Below, one piece after another: positions 53,451 to 61,920 of a DNA stretch of 64,000 nt. The DNA comes from Blastocatellia bacterium (lineage in GTDB: Bacteria; Acidobacteriota; Blastocatellia; UBA7656; JADIYM01), in assembly GCA_021463145.1 (NCBI GenBank), contig JAJTWZ010000003.1, positions 123,321 through 187,320 of the forward strand, given 5' to 3'. A model generated the notes under the pieces. That model was not told the DNA's origin, did no database searches, and saw only the letters and a program-made list of their open reading frames with translations. The first letter of the stretch is position 1. The number at the start of each line of letters is the position of its first letter. The translations under genes and the position numbers were made by a program.

Positions 53451-55049
53451 ATGCCCTCTCTGCAACTCGAACACAGCATCGTCGACGATCGCTACGAAGT
53501 GCGACGGCGGCTCAGCCACGGCAGCTACGCCGAGATCTATGAAGCGTACGATCTGACGCGACAGAGACGAGCGGTGATCGTCAAGGCCTTGAACACATCG
53601 CTGCAGGGCACTCCGGAAGAAGACCTGGAGCGCACCCTCGTCGAGAACTTCCAGAATGAGGCGATTGCGCTCGATACGGTCGGGCACCCAAACGTGGTGC
53701 GAAGGCTCGGACACGGTACAGCCGCGGACCTCGCAGGCACGCCGTTTCACTACATCGTTCTGGAGTTCATGCCCGGCGGCGACCTGATGGCGCTCTGCCG
53801 GCAGCGGCCTCTGTCGCTCGAGGAAATGCTTTACTACACCCGCCAGCTTTGCGAGGCGCTGGCGCTGGCGCACGAGCGAGGTGTCATACATCGCGACATC
53901 AAGCCGCAGAATCTGCTGCTGAGTGCGGACGGCACCACGATCAAGGTCACGGACTTCGGCGTGGCGAAGGTCGGGCACGCGGATCCCCACGCCGAGCACA
54001 CCCGTGTCGGCACTGACCTGTACGCGCCGCCTGAGCACAACCCGAACGCCGACGACGCCTCCACGCGGGAGCGGCTCACGTGCTCGGCGGACGTTTACTC
54101 GCTGGCGAAGACGATCTATGCCGCGATGACAGGGCGTGCGCCGCGCCAGTTCGCTCGAATGCCCATTGCCGAGCTGCCCCCGGAACTGGCTGGCAAGCCG
54201 TGGGGGCCCCGTCTGCTGGAAATCCTGAAGCGCGCAACGGCCTCGCCGGTTGCGGATCGCTACCCGTCGGTGGAGGCCTTTTACGACGAGCTCGTCGCAC
54301 TCGAGTCGCTCGCGACCGAGGAGGACGAACAGACGCGTGTGCGTCCCCGCGATCCCGTTGCGGGGTCGACCGGGCCTCTGGTACCTGCCGGAAGGCCGGA
54401 ATTCTCGCCTACCCTGGCAACGGCAGCGAGCGGTGGGGGCAATCCGGGGCGGGTTGTTCCGGGAGTCTCGCCCGCGACGGTCCCGACCTCACAAGCGGGA
54501 GTCCTGGCCGCGCCGTCGCCACGAATCGTCGTAGACATCGGTACAGCGAAATCACCCGTGCCGGTTGCGGTCGCGTCCAGTCCCGGACCTTCGGCTGGCG
54601 GACCGCGCGGACCGGCCCCGCTCATTCGTCCGGCGGCACACGTCGTTGCTCGCTCCGAAGCTGGTGTCGAGGCCTACTCGTATCGCGAGGACTTCAAGGA
54701 TCTGTTCTGGTCGGGCTGGAAGAAGTGGTTCGCCATCCTGATTCTCACCCTCGTGCTGATGGGTGCGGTGGCCGCCGTGTTCTTCGAGGTTTATCGCAGC
54801 GTCGCGAGCCGCGGCCTGAAGACCGGCTCTGTCACGGCGCAGCAATTGACGCTTCGCGACGGCCCGTCGATGTCTTCGAACGACATCGGACGGCTGCCGT
54901 ATGGTACGCGAGTGCGGATTCTCGAGAGCGGTCCAGACGGTCAGTGGCTGCACGTCGAGGTCGTTCAGCTGGGAGGTTCCGTCCCCGACGAACAACCCGA
55001 CGCAGGCTGGGTCGGTGCGCGCTTCGTCGCTATCGACGCGACGCCCTGA
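53451..55049 (+). CDS. transmembrane Ser/Thr protein kinase with extracytoplasmic SH3-like domain
   Basis: 532 residues. Residues 15-280 form a Hanks-type kinase: LSHGSYAEIYEAY loop, K45, HRD Asp149 in GVIHRDIKPQN, and DFG Asp168. A Pro/Ala-rich juxtamembrane linker of about 140 residues follows. One membrane helix lies at about 426-448 (WFAILILTLVLMGAVAAVFF), then a bacterial SH3-like domain at about 462-530 (TAQQLTLRDGPSMSSNDIGR; GTRVRILESGPDGQWLHVEV), which may bind cell-wall peptide. The loop has only one Gly of the GxGxxG set in standard place. Probably co-transcribed with the PP2C gene. Confidence 0.9.
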   Translation: MPSLQLEHSIVDDRYEVRRRLSHGSYAEIYEAYDLTRQRRAVIVKALNTSLQGTPEEDLERTLVENFQNEAIALDTVGHPNVVRRLGHGTAADLAGTPFHYIVLEFMPGGDLMALCRQRPLSLEEMLYYTRQLCEALALAHERGVIHRDIKPQNLLLSADGTTIKVTDFGVAKVGHADPHAEHTRVGTDLYAPPEHNPNADDASTRERLTCSADVYSLAKTIYAAMTGRAPRQFARMPIAELPPELAGKPWGPRLLEILKRATASPVADRYPSVEAFYDELVALESLATEEDEQTRVRPRDPVAGSTGPLVPAGRPEFSPTLATAASGGGNPGRVVPGVSPATVPTSQAGVLAAPSPRIVVDIGTAKSPVPVAVASSPGPSAGGPRGPAPLIRPAAHVVARSEAGVEAYSYREDFKDLFWSGWKKWFAILILTLVLMGAVAAVFFEVYRSVASRGLKTGSVTAQQLTLRDGPSMSSNDIGRLPYGTRVRILESGPDGQWLHVEVVQLGGSVPDEQPDAGWVGARFVAIDATP

Positions 55050-55334
55050 TCAGCCGCCGGCCCCGTCGATGTCGACGGTATCCACTATGCCGACGATTGC
55101 GGCGTCCACGGGGCACTCGTTGCACCCCTGAGCCATCCTGGCCGACGAGCCCTGGACTACGAGCACGGTCTCGCGGACGCCCGCGCCCACGGTATCGACC
55201 GCGATGACCGCCGATCCCTTTTTTCCCGATGGGTCAGCGGCGTCAAATGGCGCCACGACGAGCAACTTGCGACCCTCCAGCCGGGGATCCTTTCGCGTCG
55301 CGACTACCGTACCGACAATGTGACCCAGCAACAC
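55050..55334 (-). CDS. bacterial microcompartment vertex (EutN/CcmL, BMC-P) protein
   Basis: 94 residues from GTG 55334. Typical pentamer protein: [20 protein letters not shown], then [29 protein letters not shown], and [12 protein letters not shown]. Pentamers cap the vertices of polyhedral protein shells. It is 10 bases after the BMC-H gene and is the last gene of the rex-aldolase-BMC operon. Its stop directly abuts the stop of the convergent kinase gene. Confidence 0.92.
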   Translation of the reverse strand: MLLGHIVGTVVATRKDPRLEGRKLLVVAPFDAADPSGKKGSAVIAVDTVGAGVRETVLVVQGSSARMAQGCNECPVDAAIVGIVDTVDIDGAGG

Positions 55335-55344
55335 GCCCTATGCG

Positions 55345-55623
55345 CTACCGCGGAAGCCCGACCGGCAGAACGTCGTCGACTGTGCCGTGAGGGCGCGGGA
55401 TTACGTGAACGCTGATGAGTTCGCCGACACGCCGCGCCGCTGCCGCGCCGGCGTCAGTCGCCGCCTTCACGGCCGCCACGTCGCCGCGCACGATAGCCGT
55501 AACGAAGCCGGCTCCAATCTTCTCGTATCCCACCAGCGTCACATTTGCCGCCTTGACCATGGCGTCCGAAGCCTCGACCATCGCCACCAATCCGCGTGTC
55601 TCGATCATCCCAAGGGCTTCCAT
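55345..55623 (-). CDS. bacterial microcompartment shell hexamer (BMC-H) protein
   Basis: 92 residues with AAGGAG 9 bases before ATG 55623. Single BMC domain: [59 protein letters not shown] and VHVIPRPH. The pore-loop position carries KIGAG, close to the usual KxGSG/KVGAG. It forms the facets of the shell. It is flanked by an aldolase and a vertex protein. Confidence 0.95.
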   Translation of the reverse strand: MEALGMIETRGLVAMVEASDAMVKAANVTLVGYEKIGAGFVTAIVRGDVAAVKAATDAGAAAARRVGELISVHVIPRPHGTVDDVLPVGLPR

Positions 55624-55657
55624 TCCAGATACTCCTTCCTCGCATTCGCGAGTCGCG

Positions 55658-56464
55658 TTATCGGCCGATCGCGCGGGCCGTCGATTCCTCTATGAGCCTG
55701 ATGAGCTCGGAGCGCGTCAGCGTAATCGTTTCGTCGCCATTCGTATAGGCCTGAACTGCCGGCGTCTCGCGCGGCGAGAACGAACATGCCTGGCCAAGGC
55801 GCGGTGTCGCTCCCATGTAACCGGCCTTGTCACGCACATCGATGAGCTTCGCGACGGCCTCCGCCGGTAGCAGCCGCGCGCCTCCGAGCAGATGCGCCAC
55901 CAGGCTGATCTTCGCGAAGTGTTCGATGGTCTCCATGTTCGACAGCGCGGCCTCCATCGTCGGACCGTATGCGACCGCACCGTGATTTGCGAGCAGCAGC
56001 GCATCGTGCGCCGGAATGAACTCCGTAAGCGCATCGACGAGTTCGTTCGTCGACGGCGTGCCGTATTTCGTGAGCGGGATGCATCCGAGCGTGAGCACGA
56101 CCTCGGAGAGCAACGCCTTGTCGAGAGCAAGCCCGGCAACTGCGAATCCGGTCGCATTCGGCGGGTGGGCGTGGACGATGGCCTGGATGTCGGATCTGAG
56201 CCGGTAGATCTCGAGGTGCATCGCCAGTTCGGAACTGGGCCGGCCCTCACCCGGTAGCGCCCGTCCTGCAGAATCCGTGTGTACGATCATCGACGGGGTC
56301 ATGCGGCCCTTGCAAACCATCGTGGGCGTAGCGAGAAGCGTCCCGTCCGGTAGCCGCGCCGATATGTTGCCGTCGCCACCGGCGACAAAGCCGCGATCGT
56401 AGAGCATCCGGCCAATTTCGCAGATGACCGTCCGCAATCCCTTCTCTGTGGTGTCGTTGAACAT
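55658..56464 (-). CDS. class II aldolase with probable microcompartment-targeting C-terminal helix
   Basis: 268 residues. Zn-dependent aldolase/adducin family: [13 protein letters not shown], the catalytic Glu in [11 protein letters not shown], Zn ligands HAHPP and [11 protein letters not shown]. It resembles L-fuculose/rhamnulose-phosphate aldolases, which release lactaldehyde plus DHAP. After the domain there is a flexible linker (about 225-245) and a final amphipathic helix [19 protein letters not shown], the form of BMC encapsulation peptides. It lies 25 bases after rex and 34 before BMC-H, so it is likely the luminal enzyme of this shell. Confidence 0.88.
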   Translation of the reverse strand: MFNDTTEKGLRTVICEIGRMLYDRGFVAGGDGNISARLPDGTLLATPTMVCKGRMTPSMIVHTDSAGRALPGEGRPSSELAMHLEIYRLRSDIQAIVHAHPPNATGFAVAGLALDKALLSEVVLTLGCIPLTKYGTPSTNELVDALTEFIPAHDALLLANHGAVAYGPTMEAALSNMETIEHFAKISLVAHLLGGARLLPAEAVAKLIDVRDKAGYMGATPRLGQACSFSPRETPAVQAYTNGDETITLTRSELIRLIEESTARAIGR

Positions 56465-56488
56465 TGGGGAGAAATCGGCAGTCCGAAA

Positions 56489-57217
56489 CTAGACCGTTTC
56501 GTGCTCGTGAATGCTTTCCGTCGTCCGATGGGTGTCGTCAGGGCTCAATTCCCCATTGAACGACGGACGAGCAAGCGAATACGACAGGCTTTCCAGGGAA
56601 ATTGCCAGATCGACGGTCTTGATTTTGAGTTCAGGCGGACCGATGAGCTGCACGGGCGCGAAATTGAGCACCGCACGGATACCAGCGGCAGCGATATCGT
56701 CGAGAGCCGCCTGAGCCGCGTGGGCCGGCACTGCCAGGGCGGCCATGTCGATGGCCTCGGCAGCGACAATCTCGGTCAGCCGGGATACCGGATAGATTGG
56801 AACGCCAGTCTTCGTCCTCGTCCCGAGCTTCTCCGCATCGGTATCGAACATCGCGACCATCTGAAACGCGTCACCCGGAAACCCGTCGTAGTTTGCGAGC
56901 GCGAGCCCGAGGTTGCCGGCGCCGACGACGACGAGACGGTGCTGAACATCGAGGCCGAGTATCGATCGGATCTGTTGGCGCAGTTCCTCCACGAAATAAC
57001 CGACACCCCTGACACCGAACTCACCGAAGTAGGCGAGATCCTTCCGGATCTGGGCGGAGTTGAGACTGAAGCGCTCGGCCATCGTCTGCGACGAAACCGT
57101 CTGCAGCCCTTCGTCGGCCAACTCGTTCAGACACCGGAGGTACACCGACAAGCGATTGATCGTCAGTTCGGAAATCCTGTCAGATTTGAACTGGACCGGC
57201 GTAGTGCGATTTCCCAT
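56489..57217 (-). CDS. rex: redox-sensing transcriptional repressor Rex
   Basis: 242 residues from ATG 57217; the open frame upstream is not Rex-like. The N-terminal winged helix is INRLSVYLRCLNELADEGLQ followed by TVSSQTMAERFSLNSAQIRK and DLAYFGEFGVRGVGY. The NAD(H) Rossmann domain has VVVGAGNLGLALANYDGF, and a domain-swap helix lies at the end. Rex represses fermentation and respiration genes and lets go when NADH is high. As first gene of the BMC operon it suggests redox control of the compartment. Confidence 0.95.
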   Translation of the reverse strand: MGNRTTPVQFKSDRISELTINRLSVYLRCLNELADEGLQTVSSQTMAERFSLNSAQIRKDLAYFGEFGVRGVGYFVEELRQQIRSILGLDVQHRLVVVGAGNLGLALANYDGFPGDAFQMVAMFDTDAEKLGTRTKTGVPIYPVSRLTEIVAAEAIDMAALAVPAHAAQAALDDIAAAGIRAVLNFAPVQLIGPPELKIKTVDLAISLESLSYSLARPSFNGELSPDDTHRTTESIHEHETV

Positions 57218-57343
57218 GAATTGTTGGTTCCCAGGCGCCGGCGCATCCCTCGCCGGCAACGGCGCGAGTATACACGAAAGGCGGACCGGCCGGGCGTCGG
57301 ATTCCCTCCGGACATGCGCTTGACGGCCGCGCGAAGGTGCGGC

Positions 57344-57368
57344 GACAATGCAATGGCGGGGCATTGTC
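57344..57368. promoter_or_regulatory. inverted repeat between rex and the divergent winged-helix gene
   Basis: GACAATGC (57344-57351) and GCATTGTC (57361-57368) form a perfect 8-base inverted repeat with a 9-base spacer. It is a candidate operator for Rex or the small winged-helix protein. It is only partly like the Rex consensus (TTGTGA-n-TCACAA). Confidence 0.35.
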
Positions 57369-57410
57369 CCTGCAGCTCCCGATTCGCTACTCCAGTAGTC
57401 CGAGGCCGTG

Positions 57411-57740
57411 ATGGCGTCTCTCGAATCACCGCGCGTTCTGACCGAATCGAAGGAACGCCCGTCCCGCTATGATCTGACCGATTGCGAGCTCGAGATCCTT
57501 CGTGTCACGCGTTTGCACTCGAAGTCTACGGTCACGATCGCCGAGGAAGTGGGTCTTGGAGCTGACACGGCGTCGGTTACGCCAATCCTGGACCGGCTCG
57601 AGGGATTGAATCTTCTCGACGGCTTCTATGCCGCCGGACGGGTGATGACGTCGGTCAGCGAGGATCATCGCCGCTACTACCGGACTTCCGAGCTTGGCGA
57701 GCGTGTCTCGGCGCCTGGGGCCAACCGATCGGACCTGTGA
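57411..57740 (+). CDS. small winged-helix (MarR/PadR-like) protein
   Basis: 109 residues from ATG 57411 (GAGG upstream; a GTG at 57408 is an alternative). One winged-helix domain: DLTDCELEILRVTRLHSKST, then VTIAEEVGLGADTASVTPIL and DRLEGLNLLDGFYAAGR, with a wing VSEDHRRYYRTSELG. Ligand unknown. The stop overlaps the GTG of the pseudopilin gene as GTGA, so it may be coupled to type IV pilus or secretion genes rather than to the BMC operon. Confidence 0.75.
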   Translation: MASLESPRVLTESKERPSRYDLTDCELEILRVTRLHSKSTVTIAEEVGLGADTASVTPILDRLEGLNLLDGFYAAGRVMTSVSEDHRRYYRTSELGERVSAPGANRSDL

Positions 57741-58291
57741 GTGCGGCTGTGAGCGTGCGCGGCGTGGTGCGCCGAAGACCGGTGTCGGGGTTCACTACGC
57801 TCGAGATCCTGATCGTCATTGCGGTCATCGTCATCCTCGCGGCGATCAGCATTCCCCTCATTTCCCATTGGGTAGCGCAATACCGGCTCGGGATCGCTGC
57901 CCAACAGGTCGCCGACAGCCTGCAGACGGCGAAAATGCAGGCCGTCTCCAAGACCAGGCGTCGCGAGTTGCTGTTCGACGTCGAAGGCAGCCGGCTTGGG
58001 ATCGAAGGGTCGACTCTCGTGGACCTGCCTGGAGGCGTACGGTTCGACGCGGGCGGCGTCACCGTCGCGCCAGACCCTGCGATACAGATGGAACTGCCGG
58101 TTACCTTTCCGACGGTGGATGCCGACACCGGGCTACGCGCCGCGGCTTTCACTGGAAAGGGCTTGCCCGATGTGGACCCGGGCAAGGTTTACGCTGTGTT
58201 TCTGACGAATTCGGCTGGGACCAAGGCAGTCGTAGTGACGAGCGCCGGCAACGTTCGAGTCCGGTCATGGGACGGGGCGGTCTGGAAGTAG
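57737..58291 (+). CDS. type II secretion/type IV pilin-like protein (GspH/FimT type)
   Basis: 184 residues from GTG 57737. Prepilin peptidase site and helix: SGFTTLEILIVIAVIVILAA, with Gly before Phe and Glu at position 5 of the mature protein. The rest (AQQVADSLQTAKMQAVSKTR; FDVEGSRLGIEGS) matches the GspH/FimT minor pseudopilin layout. A minor pilin may prime pilus assembly. No other pilus genes lie next to it in the window. Confidence 0.85.
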   Translation: MSAAVSVRGVVRRRPVSGFTTLEILIVIAVIVILAAISIPLISHWVAQYRLGIAAQQVADSLQTAKMQAVSKTRRRELLFDVEGSRLGIEGSTLVDLPGGVRFDAGGVTVAPDPAIQMELPVTFPTVDADTGLRAAAFTGKGLPDVDPGKVYAVFLTNSAGTKAVVVTSAGNVRVRSWDGAVWK

Positions 58292-58388
58292 TAGTTGTGG
58301 AGATCGCGCCTGACTCGAGACGCAGATCCTTCGACTGCGATTGAGTACTTCCGGCCTTGGCGAGCCCGGCCGGGTTCGCACTGCAGCC

Positions 58389-59891
58389 TCAAAAACCGGC
58401 GGACATCCGCTCGGCACTGACTTTTCGTCCAGTCCAGAGCTCGAACTGCATAGCCGCCTGCGTGGCGAGCATCAGCCGGCCACCGAGGATTCTACAACCG
58501 CGAGTCAGCGCATCTTCGAGCAACTGCGTATGCTCGGGCGCATACACGAGATCGAAGACGAGGCGCACCCCGTCGAGCGCGTGTCCCGGCACCGGCGACT
58601 TGCCTTCCGAGTCGCCCAGCGTGCCAACCGGGGTCGCGTTGACGACGACGTCGAGACGAGCACCGTTCACGTCCTCGAGCGATCCTGCTTCGGCATCGAA
58701 ATCCGACGCGACGAGGGCCGCCTTGGCCCGATTGCGGGCAAAAACCGTGACGTGTGCTCCGCGTGACGCAAGACCGGCGACGACGGCGCGCGCGGCGCCG
58801 CCGGCGCCCAGGATGCCGACTCGAGCGTCCCGCAGCACGCCGTACTCGGCCTCGAGCGGCTGCAACGCACCCTCGACATCGGTGTTGTACCCCTTGAGCG
58901 ATCCGTCCGCCTCGACAACGATGGTGTTGACGGCGCCTACGCTCGAAGCCACCGGATCCAACCGGTCGACGAACCGCAAAGCCGTGGTCTTGTGGGGATT
59001 CGTCACGCTGAAACCGCGTACGGACCACGGGACCCGCCGCGTCGGAGACCGGACTGTAGCCGCGAGAAACTCGTCGAGATCGTCGACGGCGAAGGGCAGA
59101 TACACACCGTCGATCCCCAGTTGCGCAAGCGCCGAATTGTGCATTGCGGGCGACCTGGAATAGGACGCGCGGCCGGCAATCAATCCAACCACGAAGGTGG
59201 CTCCCGTGATAGCGCCGGCGCGGTAACGCCCGGTCATGACATCGAGGGGCACCTGGCCAGCCGCGCTGGACCGTCCATCCGGCCGCGCGCAGAAGGTGAA
59301 GGGCGCGCCCATCGACGGTCCCATTACTCGCGACGCGACCCCCTTCTCGCCCATTGCTACCGCGACCAGTGAGCGGCCCTCGAGTCGAGCGCGCTCGGCG
59401 GCCTCCACGTGTGAGATCAGATCGCTCGTGCGGTTGGCTATGGTTGCAATCTTCGCGATGCCGGTCCGGGCAGCGAACAGTTCATCGACTATCGTCGAGA
59501 ATCCGTCCGGCGTCGCCTGCATATCGTGATGCGACACCACGACCCGTTCGCGATCGAGGCCGAAACGGTCGATCGCCGACGCCGCATCCAGCTCGATGTC
59601 GCACCAGACCCGCGCGGAGCGGGCCGCATCCGAAAGGACGCGTATCCGCGTTTCCTCGTCCGACCCCGACAGGCCTCCGTCGGCCGGTCGCCTCCAGGTG
59701 AGAAGCGCGGCGTGGCCCTCCACAAGAGATGCAATCGATGCAGCGTCGCGCCGGATATCCGGCTCAAGCGCGTCAATTCGGAGCTCGGCAAATGCGCCTT
59801 GCGCTTCGATCTCCGCAATGGCCAGGCGCGCCCCATCGGCCGAAGGCTCGAGCACCGAGACGCAGTACGGAGAATTGAAAGGCCGCTTCAG
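58389..59891 (-). CDS. fused type I 3-dehydroquinate dehydratase - shikimate dehydrogenase, probable CTG start
   Basis: 500 residues if started at CTG 59891. AroD part, about 1-215: LRIDALEP, SHHDMQATPDG, IAKIATIANRTSDLI (Schiff-base Lys) and MGEKGVASRVMGPSMGAPFTF. AroE part, about 240-500: ASYSRSPAMHNSALA, SVTNPHKTTAL, GAVNTIV, GYNTDVEGAL and NADP fold GILGAGGAARAVVAGL. The first canonical start (GTG 59855) would lose the first strand PYCVSVLEPSADG. CTG 59891 keeps it, has GGAG 8 bases upstream, and overlaps the preceding stop as CTGA. The fusion carries out steps 3 and 4 of the shikimate pathway, as in plants, Chlamydia and several other bacterial phyla. Confidence 0.9.
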   Translation of the reverse strand: MKRPFNSPYCVSVLEPSADGARLAIAEIEAQGAFAELRIDALEPDIRRDAASIASLVEGHAALLTWRRPADGGLSGSDEETRIRVLSDAARSARVWCDIELDAASAIDRFGLDRERVVVSHHDMQATPDGFSTIVDELFAARTGIAKIATIANRTSDLISHVEAAERARLEGRSLVAVAMGEKGVASRVMGPSMGAPFTFCARPDGRSSAAGQVPLDVMTGRYRAGAITGATFVVGLIAGRASYSRSPAMHNSALAQLGIDGVYLPFAVDDLDEFLAATVRSPTRRVPWSVRGFSVTNPHKTTALRFVDRLDPVASSVGAVNTIVVEADGSLKGYNTDVEGALQPLEAEYGVLRDARVGILGAGGAARAVVAGLASRGAHVTVFARNRAKAALVASDFDAEAGSLEDVNGARLDVVVNATPVGTLGDSEGKSPVPGHALDGVRLVFDLVYAPEHTQLLEDALTRGCRILGGRLMLATQAAMQFELWTGRKVSAERMSAGF

Positions 59892-61897
59892 GGGGCGGTC
59901 TCCGGCTTGGGCGGACCCGTTTCCGCTGGCACGGTGGCGGCAGGCTTAACAGTGGGCTTCGCTGCCGGTTCGGGAGAAGCGCCGGGTGCAGGCGCGTCCG
60001 ACTGTCCGCGCGATCGCACTCGAAGCACTCCCCTCACCACACCGAGTTGCGCGAGCACGGCAAGCGCTTTGGCCTCGAATCTCTGCGCGAGACCCATGGC
60101 ACGAAAGTAGTCGACGCGAGCGAGCAACTCGAGGCCCGACGATGGGTCGAGGGCGGCAATCTGGAAGACCCTTCCGGGATTCTGGCGCATTTGCAGCTGC
60201 GAAGCCGCCTGGGGTGCTGCCCCCTGCGATTCGAATCGCCGAAGCCCCGTATTCACCGCGTCGACCGCCGTTCTCATCATCTCGAACGCTCTCGCCGGAT
60301 CCAGCGCAGCGCAAGCGTTCGCAACCCGGACCAGCGCCTCGGCCTTGTCGCGCGTCATTACGGCTTCTTCCTTGACGATCGCGACCTGGGCCTCCTCCAG
60401 GCAATCCGCCGCCATTGCCCGCTTGCCGATCGCAGCCATTTCGAACGCAACCTGCGTGTACGCCGATGCCCTTTCCCGAACGTCGGCGATCTCTCTCGAG
60501 AGTTTGCGAGCGTCGTCGTATCGACGCTCGGCCAATGCCTTTCGAATCGCCTGCAATGCAATCGTCGTGCGGACCGAAGACATCCGTCCGGCATCTGCGA
60601 TCCTTGCCGCATACGATTTCGCCAGATCCACATCACCGCGATCCGCCGCGAGCGTCGCCGCGCGTCCGTAGAACTCGTCACGAATCTGGACGTTAGTGAT
60701 CGTCTCGGCCTTTGCCGCCACGGATTCCGCAGACTCGACACTCGACTTCGGAACGCTTGTGCCCATCGACGATCGAACCTCTACCGGCATCGCGTTCGCA
60801 ATCTGCGCCGTCAGACCGCGAAATGCGCCCGAACGGTCGGGCTCGACCGAGTCGAAAAGCGGAGCCATCTGCTCGGCAAGCTGATAATTGACTGCAAGCC
60901 CCTCACCGCCGTAGATCGACCAGGGCTCGACGGCGTCCTGGCTTCCGCCGCCGAGGCGTGCGTTCAGCCCGTTCGCGTATCGGCCGGCGACGTTGAGCGC
61001 GGCAATGAGCAACGCGCTCCGCAAATCGTTGGAGCGCGTGGACGCGCCCAACGGCCGAGGCTCGTTCGATTCGAGCTCCGGAAACACGTACGGAAGCGCC
61101 CCGGCAACATCGACAAGACTGCTGCCGCCCGCACCGGCAATTCGCACGGCGTCCGTCGCGAGTTGATCCGCCGCCGGCCGGTTCACGTTACCAAGCGCTG
61201 GAAGCAGGATGGCGAACTCAACCGGCACCCCGTCCTTTATTCCCTGTCGGGCAAGACTGGCCGCAAGCTCTGGATCGGTCGAAACCAATGACTGGGCGAC
61301 TCGAAGCATCGTCGCCGACATGTCCGACTGATTCTCGAACGGCATTCCCCCACCGTCGTAGTTCTCGGGATCTTCATCGAGCGTGGAAGAGAGCTGGGCA
61401 GCCAGAACCGGATCCACTCCGTAGAGCGTTGCTAGAAGCTCGACTCGGAGGGTGAGTCGCGCACCAACGGGAGCGACCGAGTCGTCAACCGCGGATTCGT
61501 TGAGTCCCTCTATGTCGTCGAACAGTCTCCGGTATAGCTTGCGGGCTCGTTCCGGATCGCGTTCGAAAAGCACCTCCGCGATTCGCGATTCGACGCGAAT
61601 GCGCGTGGCTTCATCGTCGATCGATCTGGCCTGAACGATAAGAGCGTCGAGAACCGCCAGCGCGTCGACTTGTTCGGCGGTCAACTCGCGCAGGGGTGGC
61701 CGCCTTTCCTGAGACCGATGACGAGGCGCGGGCGACTTCTTCGGCGGCGGGGCCGGCAGAACGGCGGGTGCCTGTTTCTCCTGCACATCGGCTGGCCCGG
61801 CGACTTGAGTTTGCGCAGCCCACGACGACGGCACCACGATGCAGGCAATCAGTCCAGCACCCAGCGCTCGCCGCAACGATACATTCGCATCCACCAT
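59888..61897 (-). CDS. large exported unknown protein with helical repeats
   Basis: 669 residues with a signal peptide (LRRALGAGLIACIVVPSSWA, then AQTQ). A Pro/Lys/Arg-rich linker (residues 35-68) is followed by an all-helical body of TPR/HEAT-like character (RIRVESRIAEVLFERDPERA; LAADRGDVDLAKSYAARIAD; ALAERRYDDARKLSREIADV) and a C-terminal Ala/Pro-rich tail. No family recognised. It lies between ruvB (23-base gap) and the aroD-aroE fusion (4-base overlap) in one operon. Confidence 0.7.
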   Translation of the reverse strand: MVDANVSLRRALGAGLIACIVVPSSWAAQTQVAGPADVQEKQAPAVLPAPPPKKSPAPRHRSQERRPPLRELTAEQVDALAVLDALIVQARSIDDEATRIRVESRIAEVLFERDPERARKLYRRLFDDIEGLNESAVDDSVAPVGARLTLRVELLATLYGVDPVLAAQLSSTLDEDPENYDGGGMPFENQSDMSATMLRVAQSLVSTDPELAASLARQGIKDGVPVEFAILLPALGNVNRPAADQLATDAVRIAGAGGSSLVDVAGALPYVFPELESNEPRPLGASTRSNDLRSALLIAALNVAGRYANGLNARLGGGSQDAVEPWSIYGGEGLAVNYQLAEQMAPLFDSVEPDRSGAFRGLTAQIANAMPVEVRSSMGTSVPKSSVESAESVAAKAETITNVQIRDEFYGRAATLAADRGDVDLAKSYAARIADAGRMSSVRTTIALQAIRKALAERRYDDARKLSREIADVRERASAYTQVAFEMAAIGKRAMAADCLEEAQVAIVKEEAVMTRDKAEALVRVANACAALDPARAFEMMRTAVDAVNTGLRRFESQGAAPQAASQLQMRQNPGRVFQIAALDPSSGLELLARVDYFRAMGLAQRFEAKALAVLAQLGVVRGVLRVRSRGQSDAPAPGASPEPAAKPTVKPAATVPAETGPPKPETAP

Positions 61898-61920
61898 AGA
61901 GCCGCCCGTTCTCCAGTCGC

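Noticed and set aside
60047..61291. Plus-strand open frame of 414 codons
   Set aside because: Antisense to the exported helical protein; Arg-rich shadow.
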